A stretch of DNA of 64,000 nucleotides, from the NCBI GenBank assembly GCA_018195615.1, contig JAGTPG010000002.1, forward strand, positions 3,768,501-3,832,500. The letters run 5' to 3'. How positions within the stretch are numbered: the first letter of the stretch is position 1; every line of letters starts with the position of its first letter. Source of the stretch: Streptomyces tuirus (GTDB taxonomy: Bacteria; Actinomycetota; Actinomycetes; Streptomycetales; Streptomycetaceae). A program made the position numbers and the translations under genes. This document shows, in pieces, positions 52,478-62,705 of this stretch. The notes below the pieces were generated by a model that saw only the letters and a program-made list of their open reading frames with translations, did no database searches and was not told the origin of the DNA.

Positions 52478-54687
52478 GAGATGCCTCCCCTTGCCTGTCC
52501 ACGTCCCCCGGCCCGGCTTCCCTGCCCGAACCCGCGGTTCCGTCGTCCCTGTCCGCACCCCGCGGTCCACTCGCACCCTGATCCCGAACGCCCCCGGCCG
52601 GGCCGCCCAGCACACCGCTGCCGGCGGAGCCCGACGCGCGAGCCACACCCTCGTCCTGAGCCGGCTGCTCCGCCGTCCCCGGTTCGTCGGCCCGTCGCGT
52701 GCCCGTGCCTGTGCCCGAGGCGGGCCGGGGCACCACGCGCGCGCCGTTGCCGGGCAGCGCCGTCGGATCGGCCGTGGGCGGCACGGCGGCCGCCCGCGGA
52801 GGTATCGGGTCACGGGCGGATCCCGACGGAACCGGCCCGTTCACCGGCTGCGCCGGCACGGTCGCCCGCTTCTGGCCGTCCCCGCCACCACACGGCAGGC
52901 CTGCGTCGTCGAGCCCCCGGTTGCGCCGCGAGTCCTTCGGCTCCAGCGGTATCGGCGAGCCCCGCAGCGGCTCGTCCGCGGTCCTGGGCAGCGTCAGCCG
53001 GAACTGGGAGCCGCCGCCCGGCTCGCCCCACGCCTGGAGCCAGCCGCCGTGCAGCCGCGCGTCCTCCAGGGCGATGGACAGCCCCAGCCCCGTACCACCC
53101 GTGGTACGCGCGCGTGCCGGGTCGGCCCGCCAGAAGCGGCTGAACACGCGGGTCGCCTCGCCCGGCTTGAGCCCGACCCCGTAGTCCCGCACCGCGACCG
53201 CGACCGCACCACCGGCCGCGGCCAGCTTGACGACGACGTCCCTGCCGTCACCGTGCTCCACGGCGTTGACGACGAGGTTGCGCAGCACACGCTCCACGCG
53301 CCGGGCGTCGGCCTCGGCGACGACGGGCTGCTGGTCGCCGAGGACCCGGATCCGGGTGCCCTTGCGCTCCGCGAGCGGCTCGGCCCCGCTGACCACCCGC
53401 CGGACGACCTCCCTGAGGTCTATCGGCTCCGCCTCCAGCGCCGCGGCACCCGCGTCGAACCGGCTGATCTCCAGCAGGTCCGCGAGCAGCGACTCGAACC
53501 GGTCCAGCTGGTCGGCGAGCAACTCCGCCGACCGCGCGGTGATCGGGTCGAAGTCCTCGCGCGCCTCATGGATGACGTCCGCCGCCATCCGCACGGTCGT
53601 CAGCGGCGTACGCAGCTCGTGCGACACGTCCGACACGAACCTGCGCTGCATCCGCGACAGGTCCTCCAGCTGGCTGATCTTGAGCTGAAGGTTCTGCGCC
53701 ATCTTGTTGAAGGCCTCGCCGAGCCGCGCGATGTCGTCCTCGCCGGTGACCTTCATACGCTCCTGCAGCCGCCCGGCCGACAACCGCTCCGCGATCCCCG
53801 CCGCCATCCGCACCGGCGTGACGACCTGCCGGACGACGAGCCAGGCGATGGCCCGAGCAGCACCACGACGAACAGCCCCGCCGTCGCCAGCGTGCCCTTG
53901 ACCAGGCTCAGCGACTTCTCCTCCTGGGTGAGCGGGAAGAGGTAGTAGAGCTGGTACGGGTCCCCGTTGGGGTCGTTGACCTGCTTGCCGACGACCAGGC
54001 CCGGCTGGGATTCCTTGGTCGCGTTGTTGTAGGTGATGCGGGTGTAGCTCTGCGCGGCCGTCGTGCTGCTGCCGATCCGCTCGCGCAGGTCGGCGGGCAC
54101 GCTCCTGCTCCAGTCCACCTCGCCGGAGGCACGCTGCCCACGGCCGCCCGCGCCGTCCTCGTCGGAGGCCGGGAGGGTCACCACGTCGAAGGCGCCCTGG
54201 CCGCCGCTGGACAGCGAGGAGACGAGGTCGCTCATCCACTCGGTGACGTTCTGCGCGGGACGCCCGTCCGCCGTGGCCACATCGTCGCCGGTGCCGCTCG
54301 CCGCCTCGTCGGCCCGCTGCTTGGCCACCGCGAACCCGCCCGTGGCCTGGCTCTGGGACGCCTTCACCTTGGCGTCCAGCAGCCCGTTGCGCACCTGCCC
54401 GATGACGACGAAGCCCAGCAGCAGGACCACACCCAGCGACATCAGCAGCGTCGTGACGACGACCTTGAGCTGGATGTTGCGCCGCCACAGCCGCATGACC
54501 GGCAGCAGCGGCCGGCGCACCCACCGCATGAACAGGCGGATGACCGGGCTGCCCTGAACCCCGCCCTGCAGCAGCAGCCCGCTCTCCAGGAACCGCCCCA
54601 GCGGGAACCGGCCCCCTTCCGCCCGACAGGCCGCCCCGGGCGGGCCCCGGACCGGCCGGGCGCCGAAGCGGCACTGTCGCCGGACAT
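52467..54687 (-). CDS. mtrB: Sensor histidine kinase MtrB (frame broken twice)
   Basis: About 740 residues after repair. Two membrane helices (VVVTTLLMSLGVVLLLGFVV and TAGLFVVVLLGAIAWLVV) flank an extracellular sensor of about 150 residues. Next come a HAMP domain, the dimer/phosphoacceptor segment DVSHELRTPL near residue 355, and the ATP-binding N, G1 (DYGVGL) and G2 (GTGLGLSI) boxes. A Pro/Gly-rich cytoplasmic tail of about 190 residues follows the catalytic domain. Bases are missing near 54615 and 53855 (G runs). The start ATG is one base after the mtrA stop (TGACATG), so the pair is coupled. Confidence 0.94.
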
Positions 54688-54688
54688 G

Positions 54689-55378
54689 TCAGCTCGGCCC
54701 TGCCTTGTACCCGACACCACGGACGGTCACCACGATCTCCGGCTTCTCCGGGTCCTTCTCGACCTTGGAGCGCAGCCGCTGCACATGCACGTTGACCAGC
54801 CGCGTGTCCGCCGCGTGCCGGTAGCCCCACACCTGCTCCAGGAGCACCTCGCGCGTGAACACCTGCCACGGCTTGCGCGCCAGCGCGACCAGCAGGTCGA
54901 ACTCCAGCGGCGTCAGCGCGATCGACTGCCCGTCCCGCTTCACGGAGTGCCCGGCCACGTCGATGACCAGGTCACCGATGGCGAGCTGCTCCGGCGCGGG
55001 CTCCTCGGACCTCCGCAGCCGCGCCCGGATGCGGGCCACCAGTTCCTTCGGCTTGAACGGCTTCACGATGTAGTCGTCGGCGCCCGACTCCAGACCCACG
55101 ACGACATCGACCGTGTCGCTCTTCGCCGTGAGCATCACGATCGGCACTCCCGACTCCGCCCTGATCAGACGGCACACCTCGATGCCGTCCCGGCCGGGCA
55201 GCATCAGGTCGAGCAGCACCAGATCGGGCTTGGACTCGCGAAAGGCGGCCAGCGCCTTGTCGCCGTCGGCCACGAAAGACGGCTCGAAACCCTCACCACG
55301 CAGCACGATGCCGAGCATCTCGGCAAGTGCGGTGTCGTCGTCGACGACAAGGACTCGTCCCTTCATAAACGACATCAT
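54689..55378 (-). CDS. mtrA: Response regulator MtrA
   Basis: About 229 residues, OmpR/PhoB type. The receiver has VLVVDDDTA, phosphorylation Asp57 (VLLDLMLPG) and KPFKPKEL. The C-terminal winged helix has LTPLEFDLLVALARKPWQVF and DTRLVNVHVQRLRSKVE. In Streptomyces and mycobacteria MtrA links cell-wall processes with development and DNA replication. Possible starts are ATG 55378, 55375 or 55366 (MMSFMKGR); I use the first. The frame is intact, unlike its partner mtrB. Confidence 0.96.
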   Translation of the reverse strand: MMSFMKGRVLVVDDDTALAEMLGIVLRGEGFEPSFVADGDKALAAFRESKPDLVLLDLMLPGRDGIEVCRLIRAESGVPIVMLTAKSDTVDVVVGLESGADDYIVKPFKPKELVARIRARLRRSEEPAPEQLAIGDLVIDVAGHSVKRDGQSIALTPLEFDLLVALARKPWQVFTREVLLEQVWGYRHAADTRLVNVHVQRLRSKVEKDPEKPEIVVTVRGVGYKAGPS

Positions 55379-55416
55379 CCCATTCTCATAACAGTGGCGA
55401 AGGCAGTGGTGAGGTA

Positions 55417-55434
55417 GGTCACCGGCCAGTGACC
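55417..55434. promoter_or_regulatory. Inverted repeat upstream of mtrA
   Basis: GGTCAC (55417-55422) and GTGACC (55429-55434), perfect 6-bp arms with a 6-base centre. It lies 38 bases before the mtrA start and is a candidate operator, perhaps for autoregulation. The arms only loosely resemble reported MtrA boxes. Confidence 0.4.
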
Positions 55435-55505
55435 ATAGTCGCAGCAAGCGCTACTGTCTGCCCTCGTTCCGGCCCACTGTTGATCTATCGACGCAGCGGC
55501 CCGCC

Positions 55506-56651
55506 TCAGTCCGCCGCCCGGGGCGACCGGGCACACACCTCGGCGAGCCCCTCGGCCGTCACCGGCGACACCACACCCTCCTCCGTGACGATCGCGGTCA
55601 CCAGCTCGGGCGGGGTCACGTCGAACGCCGGGTTGTACGCCGTGGTCCCCAGCGGCGCCACCGGAATCCCGCCACCCGCCTCCGACCCGGCCACCGGAAC
55701 CTGCGGCGCCACCAGCTCGGTCACCTCATGACCGGCACGCTGCTCGACCTCGATGGACGCCCCGTCCGGTGTGTCCAGATCCACCGTCGTCACCGGCGCC
55801 ACCACGATGAACGGCACATGGTGATACCGCGCCAGCACCGCCAGCGGATAACTCCCGACCTTGTTCGCCACCGAGCCGTCCGCCGTGATCCGGTCCGCCC
55901 CGATCAGCACCGCGTCCACCTCCCCCGCCGCGAACAGCGACCCGGCCGCGTTGTCGGTGAGCAGTGTGTACGCCATCCCGCTGCGCGCCGCCTCGTACGC
56001 CGTCAGGCGGGCGCCCTGCAGCAACGGACGCGTCTCGTCCACCCACAGCCGCCGGAGCCGGCCGGCACGGTGCGCCGCGAGCCCCACCGCGAACGCCGTC
56101 CCCTCCCCGCCCGACACCAGCGAACCGGTGTTGCAGTGGGTGAGGATCCGGTGCCCACCGGCGGGAAGCAGCTCGTCCAGCAGCGCCAGCCCGTGCGCCG
56201 CCATCCGCGCACTGGCCTCGGCGTCCTCCCGGTGCAGCTGCCGCGCCGCGGCCAGCGCCGCCGCGGCCGCCTGCCTGACGTCACCGCCCTTGGCGAGCGC
56301 GGCCTCATGGGCCGCCTGAGCTCGACGCACACCGACGGCCAGGTTCACCGCGGTCGGCCGGGCACTGGCCAGCGCGTCCGCGGCCTCGTCCACGTCGAAG
56401 CCCCGCACGGCGGCGAGCGCGACACCGTACGCCCCCGCGATGCCGAGCAGGGGCGCCCCGCGCACGGCGAGCGAGCGGATCGCCTCCACGAGTGCGGGCG
56501 CGTCCGTACAGACCAGTTCGACCTCCTCGGCCGGCAGCCTCGTCTGGTCGAGCAGGACCAGAACCGGGCCTTCGGGTGGCTCTTCCCAACGGATCGCCGG
56601 GATCTCGGTCGGCCGCTTGTCATCGCCGCTGTGCGCGTACTGATCAGCCAT
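55506..56651 (-). CDS. mtnA: S-methyl-5-thioribose-1-phosphate isomerase
   Basis: A 381-residue aldose-ketose isomerase of the methionine salvage pathway, converting methylthioribose 1-phosphate to the ribulose form. The RGAPLLGIAGAYG substrate loop is near residue 65. The catalytic Cys is in ILTHCNTGSL near residue 172 and the catalytic Asp in VLIGADRI near 250. TVNKVGSYPLA-like and TTAYNPAFDVTPPELVTAIV blocks are eIF2B-family hallmarks. Intact frame. It lies upstream of mtrA on the same strand with a 130-base gap, so a separate promoter is likely. Confidence 0.95.
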   Translation of the reverse strand: MADQYAHSGDDKRPTEIPAIRWEEPPEGPVLVLLDQTRLPAEEVELVCTDAPALVEAIRSLAVRGAPLLGIAGAYGVALAAVRGFDVDEAADALASARPTAVNLAVGVRRAQAAHEAALAKGGDVRQAAAAALAAARQLHREDAEASARMAAHGLALLDELLPAGGHRILTHCNTGSLVSGGEGTAFAVGLAAHRAGRLRRLWVDETRPLLQGARLTAYEAARSGMAYTLLTDNAAGSLFAAGEVDAVLIGADRITADGSVANKVGSYPLAVLARYHHVPFIVVAPVTTVDLDTPDGASIEVEQRAGHEVTELVAPQVPVAGSEAGGGIPVAPLGTTAYNPAFDVTPPELVTAIVTEEGVVSPVTAEGLAEVCARSPRAAD

Positions 56652-56791
56652 GCGGTCAGTCTGCCCCTTATCGAGCGGACAATTGAAGGTACGCAGCCCA
56701 TACCTCGGCCGGTCACTCCAAGACCACCCCATGGCACGATGGCTGCCAACCTGCCGCCGCGACCGCGGACGGGCACCGTGAAGGAGCGACG

Positions 56792-58166
56792 ATGAACGAC
56801 ACTCCGGGCTGGGCCTCGCCCGGATCCGCCCCGTCCGACGGGCAGAAGCCTGACGCGTCCGGCCCTGCCGAGCCCGCCGACCGCCCCGGCCCCGCCGAGC
56901 CGGCGGACCAGCCGGGCCAGCAGGGTCAGGCCCCGCAGGGCCCCGGACCGCACTGGTCGAAGGAACAGCCGCCACCCGCCCAGTGGTCCGCCCCCAGCGG
57001 CCCGGCCGGCCCGGGCCAGGCTCCCCCGCCCCCGCCACCCGGCCCCGGCTGGGGCACCCATCCCCCCGGCGGCTACGGCCCCGGCGGACACGGTCCCGGC
57101 GGCCCCGCCGGCTACGGCGGATACGGAAACCCCGGGGGCTACGGCGGCTGGGGAAGCGGCTGGGGCGGCCCCCGCCCGCGGCCAAGCCCGGCGTGATCCC
57201 GCTCCGCCCGCTCGGCGTGGGCGAGATCCTCGACGGCGCGGTCTCCACCATGCGCACCTACTGGCGCACGGTCCTGGGCATCTCCCTGACCATCGCGGTC
57301 CTCACCGAGGTCATCGTCGTGCTGTTCCAGGGCCTCGTCCTGGACGATTCCAGTTCCGACGCCCTGAACGACCCGAGCGCCACCCTCAGCGAGCTGAGCC
57401 GCGCCATGGGCGACGCCATGCTCAACTCCACCGTCGTCTTCGTGATCTCCCTGGTCGGCACCGTCATCGCGACCGCGCTGCTCACCACCGTCACCAGCCG
57501 CGCCGTGCTCGGCAAGTCGGTGACCATCGGCGAGGCCTGGCGGGACGCCCGCCCTCAGATCGTCAAACTGTTCGGCCTCATCTGCCTGTTGCTGCTCATC
57601 ACGGCCGGCATCGTCACCGTGGGCGTCCTGCCCGGCATCCTCGTCACCGTCGCCGTGAACGGCGGGGCAGGCGTCGCCCTCACCGTCCTGGGCGTCATCG
57701 GCGCCGGCATCATCGCCCTGTGGCTGATGATCCGCTTCTCCCTGGCCTCGCCCGCCCTGATGCTGGAGAAGCAAGGCATCAAGAAGGCGCTGAGCCGCTC
57801 CACGAAGCTGGTCCGGGGCACCTGGTGGCGGATCTTCGGCATCCAGCTGCTCGCCACGATCATCGCGAACGTCGTCGCCTCGATCATCGTCATCCCCTTC
57901 ACCTTCCTCGCCGCCGCCCTCAGCGGCGACGGCATCACCGGCTGGCTCAACAGCGGCGGCTCCAGCCTCGGCTGGACGTTCCTCATCGTCAGCGGCATCG
58001 GCGCGGTGATCGGGTCCACGATCACCTTCCCGATCACAGCGGGCGTCACCGTGCTCCTCTACATCGACCAGCGCATCCGCCGCGAGGCCCTCGACCTCGA
58101 ACTGGCCCGCGCCGCCGGTGTCCAGGACTACGGCCCCACCGCCCCGGCACCACCCCGGGGAGCTGA
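56792..58166 (+). CDS. Multi-helix membrane protein with Pro/Gly-rich N-terminus (frame broken twice)
   Basis: About 458 residues after repair. Residues 1-130 are disordered, Pro/Gly-rich, with PGGYGPGG-type repeats. Six or more membrane helices follow, in the style of glycerophosphoryl diester phosphodiesterase membrane-domain or DUF7544-like proteins (VIPLRPLGVGEILDGAVSTM opening; KALSRSTKLVRGTWWRIFGI). There is no catalytic domain. One C is missing near 57168 and another near 58155, the latter placing the stop at 58166. It is first in the MoxR-type operon; a similar multi-helix protein accompanies the mycobacterial moxR2 cluster. Function unknown. Confidence 0.82.
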
Positions 58167-58170
58167 TGCG

Positions 58171-58940
58171 GTGAGCTGGGCGGGGAAGATCTCACACCGG
58201 CGCTGCCACGCGCCGCCATCCGCACGCTGCTGCGCGCCGGCGACACCGCCATGCTCTCGTCGGCGCGCTCCGCCGACGAGCCGCCCCTCACCACCCCGCG
58301 CGACCCCGCGCGGGAGGCGGCCCGTCGCGAGCTGTCCAAGCGGATGTACCACGAGGACGACCCCAGCCTCTTCCAACGCGCCCTCGACGCCTTCTGGGAC
58401 TGGCTCGACAAACTCTTCAACGCCGCCTCGACCGCCACGCCCGGCGGCACACTCGGCCTGGTCGTCATCATCCTGGCCGTCGTCGCACTCGTGGCCGCCC
58501 TGTGGTGGCGCCTGGGCACCCCGCGCCGCCAACCCACCTCGTCCGCCACCCTGTTCGACGACCGGCCCCGCAGCGCCGCGGACCACCGCGCCGCCGCCGA
58601 GGCACACGCCGCCCAGGGCCACTGGAACCAGGCCGTCCAGGAACGCATGCGAGCCCTCGTCCGCGCCCTGGAGGAACGCGCCCTCCTGGACATCCGCCCC
58701 GGCCGCACCGCCGACGAGGCCGCCGCCGAAGCCGGCCGAGCCCTGCCCGCCCACACCGACCGACTGCGCGCCGCCGCCCGCGACTTCGACGACGTGACAT
58801 ACGGCGGCCGCTCGGCGACCGAACAGTCGTACCACCGCATCGCCGAACTCGACCGCGACCTGGAAAGCACCAAGCCCCGACTCGCGACAAGCAGCCCCCA
58901 CAGCACGGCCCCCAACCCCCGCCAGGGAGCCGCCGAATGA
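58171..58940 (+). CDS. DUF4129 membrane protein (frame broken once)
   Basis: About 256 residues. After a cytoplasmic or extracellular segment rich in Arg/Ala (ELSKRMYHEDDPSLFQRALD), one membrane helix lies at about residue 95 (LVVIILAVVALVAALWW). The DUF4129 domain follows (WNQAVQERMRALVRALEERA, then GRTADEAAAEAG). GTG start at 58171; the first 25 residues join the rest only if one G is missing near 58183. DUF4129 proteins accompany MoxR ATPases and transglutaminase-type genes; the role is unknown. The stop overlaps the next start. Confidence 0.85.
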
Positions 58941-60133
58941 CCACCGAGGCCACCCTTTCGTCCACCTCGGCCTCGCCCACCGCCCGCCAGGTGTGGACCC
59001 GCGCGCGCGGTATCGCGCTCGCCCTCGTGGTGCTCCTCGCGGGAGCCATCGCCATCGCCGTGATCCGCTCCGACGCCCGGCACGGCGAACTCGACCCGCG
59101 CTCCGCCGACCCCAACGGCAGCCGCGCGGTCGCCGAGCTCCTCGCCGACCGAGGCGTGGACACCCGCGTGGTCACCACCCTGGACGAGGCAGCCACCGCG
59201 GCCGGACCGGACACCACGCTCCTGGTCGCCGTCCCCGACCGACTGACCCGCGGTCAACAGTCCCGTCTGCACGACGCGTTCGCCGACTCCGGCGGCCGTA
59301 CCGTCCTGGTCGCCTCCGGCAGCGCGTCCATCGAACGGCTCGCCCCCGGCGTCACCGCCGACCCCGCCACCAGCCTCGACTCGACGCTCTCCCCTGCCTG
59401 CGACCTGCCCGCCGCCCAGCGCGCGGGCACCGCAGACACGGGCGGCGTGCGCTACACCACCACCCACCTCGACGCCGACGCCTGCTACCCCAGCGAACGC
59501 CTGGCCACCCTGCTGCGCATCCCGGCCAGGACCGGAACCGGCGACACCGTCGTCCTCGGCGCGCCCGACATCCTCCTCAACGACCGCCTCGACAAGCAGG
59601 GCAACGCCTCGCTCGCCCTCCAACTCCTCGGCTCCCGCCCCCATCTGGTCTGGTACCTCCCCTCACTCTCCGACACCACCGGCGCCGACGACGAACGCGG
59701 CTTCTTCGACCTGCTCCCCTCCGGCTGGCTCTGGGGCACCCTGCAACTCTTCATCGCCGCAGCACTCGCCGCCCTCTGGCGCGCACGCCGACTCGGCCCC
59801 CTCGTGCCCGAAAAACTCCCCGTGGCGATCCGCGCCTCCGAAACCGCCGAAGGCCGAGCCCGCCTCTACCGCAAGGCCGACGCCCGCGACCGCGCCGCCA
59901 CCGCTCTGCGCTCCACCACCCGCACCCGCCTCGCCCCCCTCGTAGGCGTCCCCGCCACCCAGGCGCACACGCCCGAGGCCCTGCTCCCCGCCCTGTCCGC
60001 CCACCGCAGCGACACCGACGGCGAACAGGACCCGCACACCCTCCTCTTCGGACCACCGCCCAGCGACGACGCAGCACTCATCGCACTCGCCGACCGACTC
60101 GACGCCCTCGAAAGAGAGGTACGCCGTCCATGA
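58937..60133 (+). CDS. DUF4350 membrane protein
   Basis: 398 residues, intact. A membrane helix near residue 30 is followed by the DUF4350 domain (DPNGSRAVAELLADRGVDT, TTLLVAVPDRLTRGQ), an alpha/beta fold related to class I glutamine amidotransferases but without visible catalytic residues. A second helix lies near 270 (GTLQLFIAAALAALW), then a cytoplasmic tail. The start overlaps the previous stop (ATGA) and the end overlaps moxR. It is the intact member of a mostly broken operon. Confidence 0.88.
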   Translation: MTTEATLSSTSASPTARQVWTRARGIALALVVLLAGAIAIAVIRSDARHGELDPRSADPNGSRAVAELLADRGVDTRVVTTLDEAATAAGPDTTLLVAVPDRLTRGQQSRLHDAFADSGGRTVLVASGSASIERLAPGVTADPATSLDSTLSPACDLPAAQRAGTADTGGVRYTTTHLDADACYPSERLATLLRIPARTGTGDTVVLGAPDILLNDRLDKQGNASLALQLLGSRPHLVWYLPSLSDTTGADDERGFFDLLPSGWLWGTLQLFIAAALAALWRARRLGPLVPEKLPVAIRASETAEGRARLYRKADARDRAATALRSTTRTRLAPLVGVPATQAHTPEALLPALSAHRSDTDGEQDPHTLLFGPPPSDDAALIALADRLDALEREVRRP

Positions 60134-61121
60134 TGGACCCGACCACTGACAACGCCGGGCAGACCGGAGACCCGGGCACCGCCCGGGCCTCTCTGGAGGC
60201 CCTGCGCGCCGAGATCGCCAAGGCCGTGGTCGGCCAGGACCCCGCCGTCACCGGCCTCGTCGTCGCCCTGCTCTGCCGCGGCCACGTCCTCCTCGAAGGC
60301 GTCCCCGGCGTCGCCAAGACCCTCCTGGTCCGCGCCCTCGCCACCGCCCTCGAACTCGACACCAAGCGCGTCCAGTTCACCCCCGACCTGATGCCCAGCG
60401 ACGTCACCGGCTCCCTGGTCTACGACACCCGCACCGCCGAGTTCTCCTTCCAGCCCGGCCCGGTCTTCACCAACCTCCTCCTCGCCGACGAGATCAACCG
60501 CACGCCCCCCAAGACCCAGTCGTCCCTCCTGGAAGCCATGGAGGAACGCCAGGTAACCGTCGACGGCACCCCCGCCCCCTCCCCGATCCTTTCCTGGTGG
60601 CGGCAACGCAGAACCCGGTGGAGTACGAGGGCACCTACCCCCTCCCCGAAGCCCAGCTGGACCGCTTCCTCCTCAAACTCACCATTCCCCTCCCCACCCG
60701 CCAGGACGAGATCGACGTCCTCACCCGCCACGCCGAGGGCTTCGACCCACGCGACCTCCACGCCGCCGGCGTACGCCCCGTGGCCGGCCCGGCCGACCTG
60801 GCGGCAGCCCGCGCCGCGGTCGCCAAGACAACGGTCTCCCCGGAGATCACCGCCTACGTCGTCGACATCTGCCGCGCCACCCGCGAGTCACCGTCCCTCA
60901 CCCTCGGCGTCTCCCCGCGTGGCGCCACGGCTCTCCTGGCCACCGCCCGCGCCTGGGCCTGGCTCACCGGCCGCGACTACGTCATCCCCGACGACGTCAA
61001 AGCCCTGGCCCTGCCCACCCTCCGCCACCGCGTCCAACTCCGCCCGGAGGCAGAAATGGAAGGCGTGACAGCCGACTCAGTCATCAACGCGATCCTCGCC
61101 CACGTCCCCGTCCCCCGCTGA
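60130..61121 (+). CDS. MoxR-family AAA+ ATPase (frame broken once)
   Basis: About 330 residues after repair. It shows Walker A GVPGVAKT near 60, the MoxR-specific FTPDLMPSDVTG, FQPGPVFTNLLLADEINRTPPKTQ (Walker B), sensor 1 ATQNPVEYEGTYPLPEAQLDRF, and the C-terminal lid. MoxR ATPases act as chaperones in maturation of partner complexes, usually with the DUF58/VWA protein encoded next to them. One C is missing near 60585. ATG 60130 overlaps the upstream stop and the TGA overlaps the DUF58 start. Confidence 0.93.
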
Positions 61122-62430
61122 TGGCACTCACCGGACGCGCCGCCCTCCTCGCGGCCCTGGGCTCCCTCCCCGTCGGCATCTGGGAGCCCAGCTGGACGGG
61201 CATCCTGGCGGTCAACGCACCCCTGGCCGTGGCCTGCGCCTGCGACTTCGCGCTGGCCGCCCCCGTACGACGGCTGGGCCTGTCCCGCTCCGGCGACACC
61301 TCCGTACGCCTGGGCGACACGGCGGACGTGACTCTCACGATCACCAACCCGTCCCGCCGCCCCTCCGCGCCCACCTCCGCGACGCATGGCCCCCCAGCAG
61401 CTGGCGCCCAGGCACCGAACCGACGGCCTCCCGCCACCGCCTCACGGTCCCCGCGGGCGAACGCCGACGCGCCACGACCCGTCTGCGCCCCACCCGCCGC
61501 GGCGACCGTCAGGCCGACCGGGTCACCATCCGCTCGTACGGACCCCTCGGCCTCTTCTCCCGACAGGGCACCCACAAAGCCCCCTGGACCGTGCGCGTCC
61601 TGCCGCCGTTCACCAGCCGCAAGCACCTGCCCTCCAAGCTGGCCCGACTGCGCGAACTGGACGGCCGCACCAGCGTCCTCACCCGTGGCGAGGGCACCGA
61701 ATTCGACAGCCTGCGCGAGTACGTCCCCGGCGACGACACCCGCTCCATCGACTGGCGCGCCACCGCCCGCCAGTCCGCTGTCGCCGTACGCACCTGGCGT
61801 CCGGAACGCGACCGTCACATCCTCCTGGTCCTCGACACCGGCCGCACCTCCGCAGGCCGCGTTGGCGACGCGCCCCGCCTCGACGCCTCCATGGACGCGG
61901 CCCTGCTCCTGGCAGCCCTCGCCTCCCGCGCCGGCGACCGCGTGGACCTCCTCGCCTACGACCGCAAGACCCGCGCCCTCGTCCAGGGCCGCACCGCAGG
62001 CGATCTGCTTCCCTCTCTGGTGAACGCGATGGCCACGCTCGAGCCCGAGCTCGTCGAAACGGACGCACGAGGCCTCACAGCCACGGCTCTGCGCACGTCC
62101 CCCCGCCGATCCTTGATCGTTCTCCTCAGCACGTTGGACGCGGCCCCCATCGAAGAAGGCCTGCTTCCCGTCCTCTCCCAGCTCACTCAGCGCCACACGG
62201 TTCTGCTGGCATCAGTGGCAGACCCGCACATCACTGACATGGCGAAAGGACGCGGAAACGTCGACGCGGTCTACGATGCAGCCGCAGCCGCCCAGGCCCA
62301 ATCCGAACGCCACCGCACGGCAGAACAACTCCGCCGTCACGGCGTCACGGTCGTCGACGCCACACCGGATGATCTGGCGCCGGCTCTGGCGGACGCGTAT
62401 TTGGCTTTGAAGGCAGCCGGACGTCTCTGA
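61121..62430 (+). CDS. DUF58 domain protein (frame broken once)
   Basis: About 436 residues after repair. Two hydrophobic N-terminal segments are followed by a beta-rich region (VRLGDTADVTLTITNPSRRP) and the DUF58 core (GTEFDSLREYVPGDDTRSID, WRATARQS), continuing into a VWA-like fold (HILLVLDTGRTSAG). It is the usual partner of MoxR. One C is missing near 61370; unrepaired, the first 100 residues are separated from the domain. It is last in the operon and followed by two hairpins. Confidence 0.92.
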
Positions 62431-62436
62431 CAGTGA

Positions 62437-62456
62437 GGGTCCCCGAAAGGGGACCC
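62437..62456 (+). terminator. GAAA-tetraloop hairpin after DUF58 gene
   Basis: A perfect 8-bp stem, GGGTCCCC/GGGGACCC, closed by a GAAA loop, 6 bases after the stop codon. A stable structure of this kind is likely a transcript 3' end or stabiliser. Confidence 0.7.
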
Positions 62457-62465
62457 AGAACGCAG

Positions 62466-62496
62466 AAAACCCCGCACCGGTACGGTGCGGGGTTTT
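62466..62496. terminator. Bidirectional terminator, rRNA operon / DUF58 operon
   Basis: A perfect 13-bp stem (62466-62478 with 62484-62496) with AAAA/TTTT at its base, so each strand ends in U4. It lies 11 bases after the 5S gene on the minus strand and after the plus-strand operon. Confidence 0.9.
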
Positions 62497-62506
62497 CCCA
62501 AAAATT

Positions 62507-62625
62507 GTTCGGCGGCGTCCTACTCTCCCACAGGGTCCCCCCTGCAGTACCATCGGCGCTGTAAGGCTTAGCTTCCGGGTTCGGAATGTAACCGGGCGTT
62601 TCCCCTACGCTATAACCACCGAAAC
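62507..62625 (-). rRNA. rrf: 5S ribosomal RNA
   Basis: About 118 bases. On the minus strand it begins GTTTCGGTGGTTATAGCG and ends near GACGCCGCCGAAC, so the ends pair as helix I. The conserved CCGAAC loop and GGGAGAGTAGG are present. Exact ends are accurate to a few bases. Confidence 0.95.
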
Positions 62626-62705
62626 ACTATGAAACAGACAACCGTCCGCATATTCCAGCGGGGCTGTTCGTGGTTTCAGAACCAACACAGTGGACGCGAG
62701 CAACT

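Noticed and set aside
62626..62705. tRNA gene between 23S and 5S
   Set aside because: Only 80 bases with no cloverleaf or TPsiC-like sequence.
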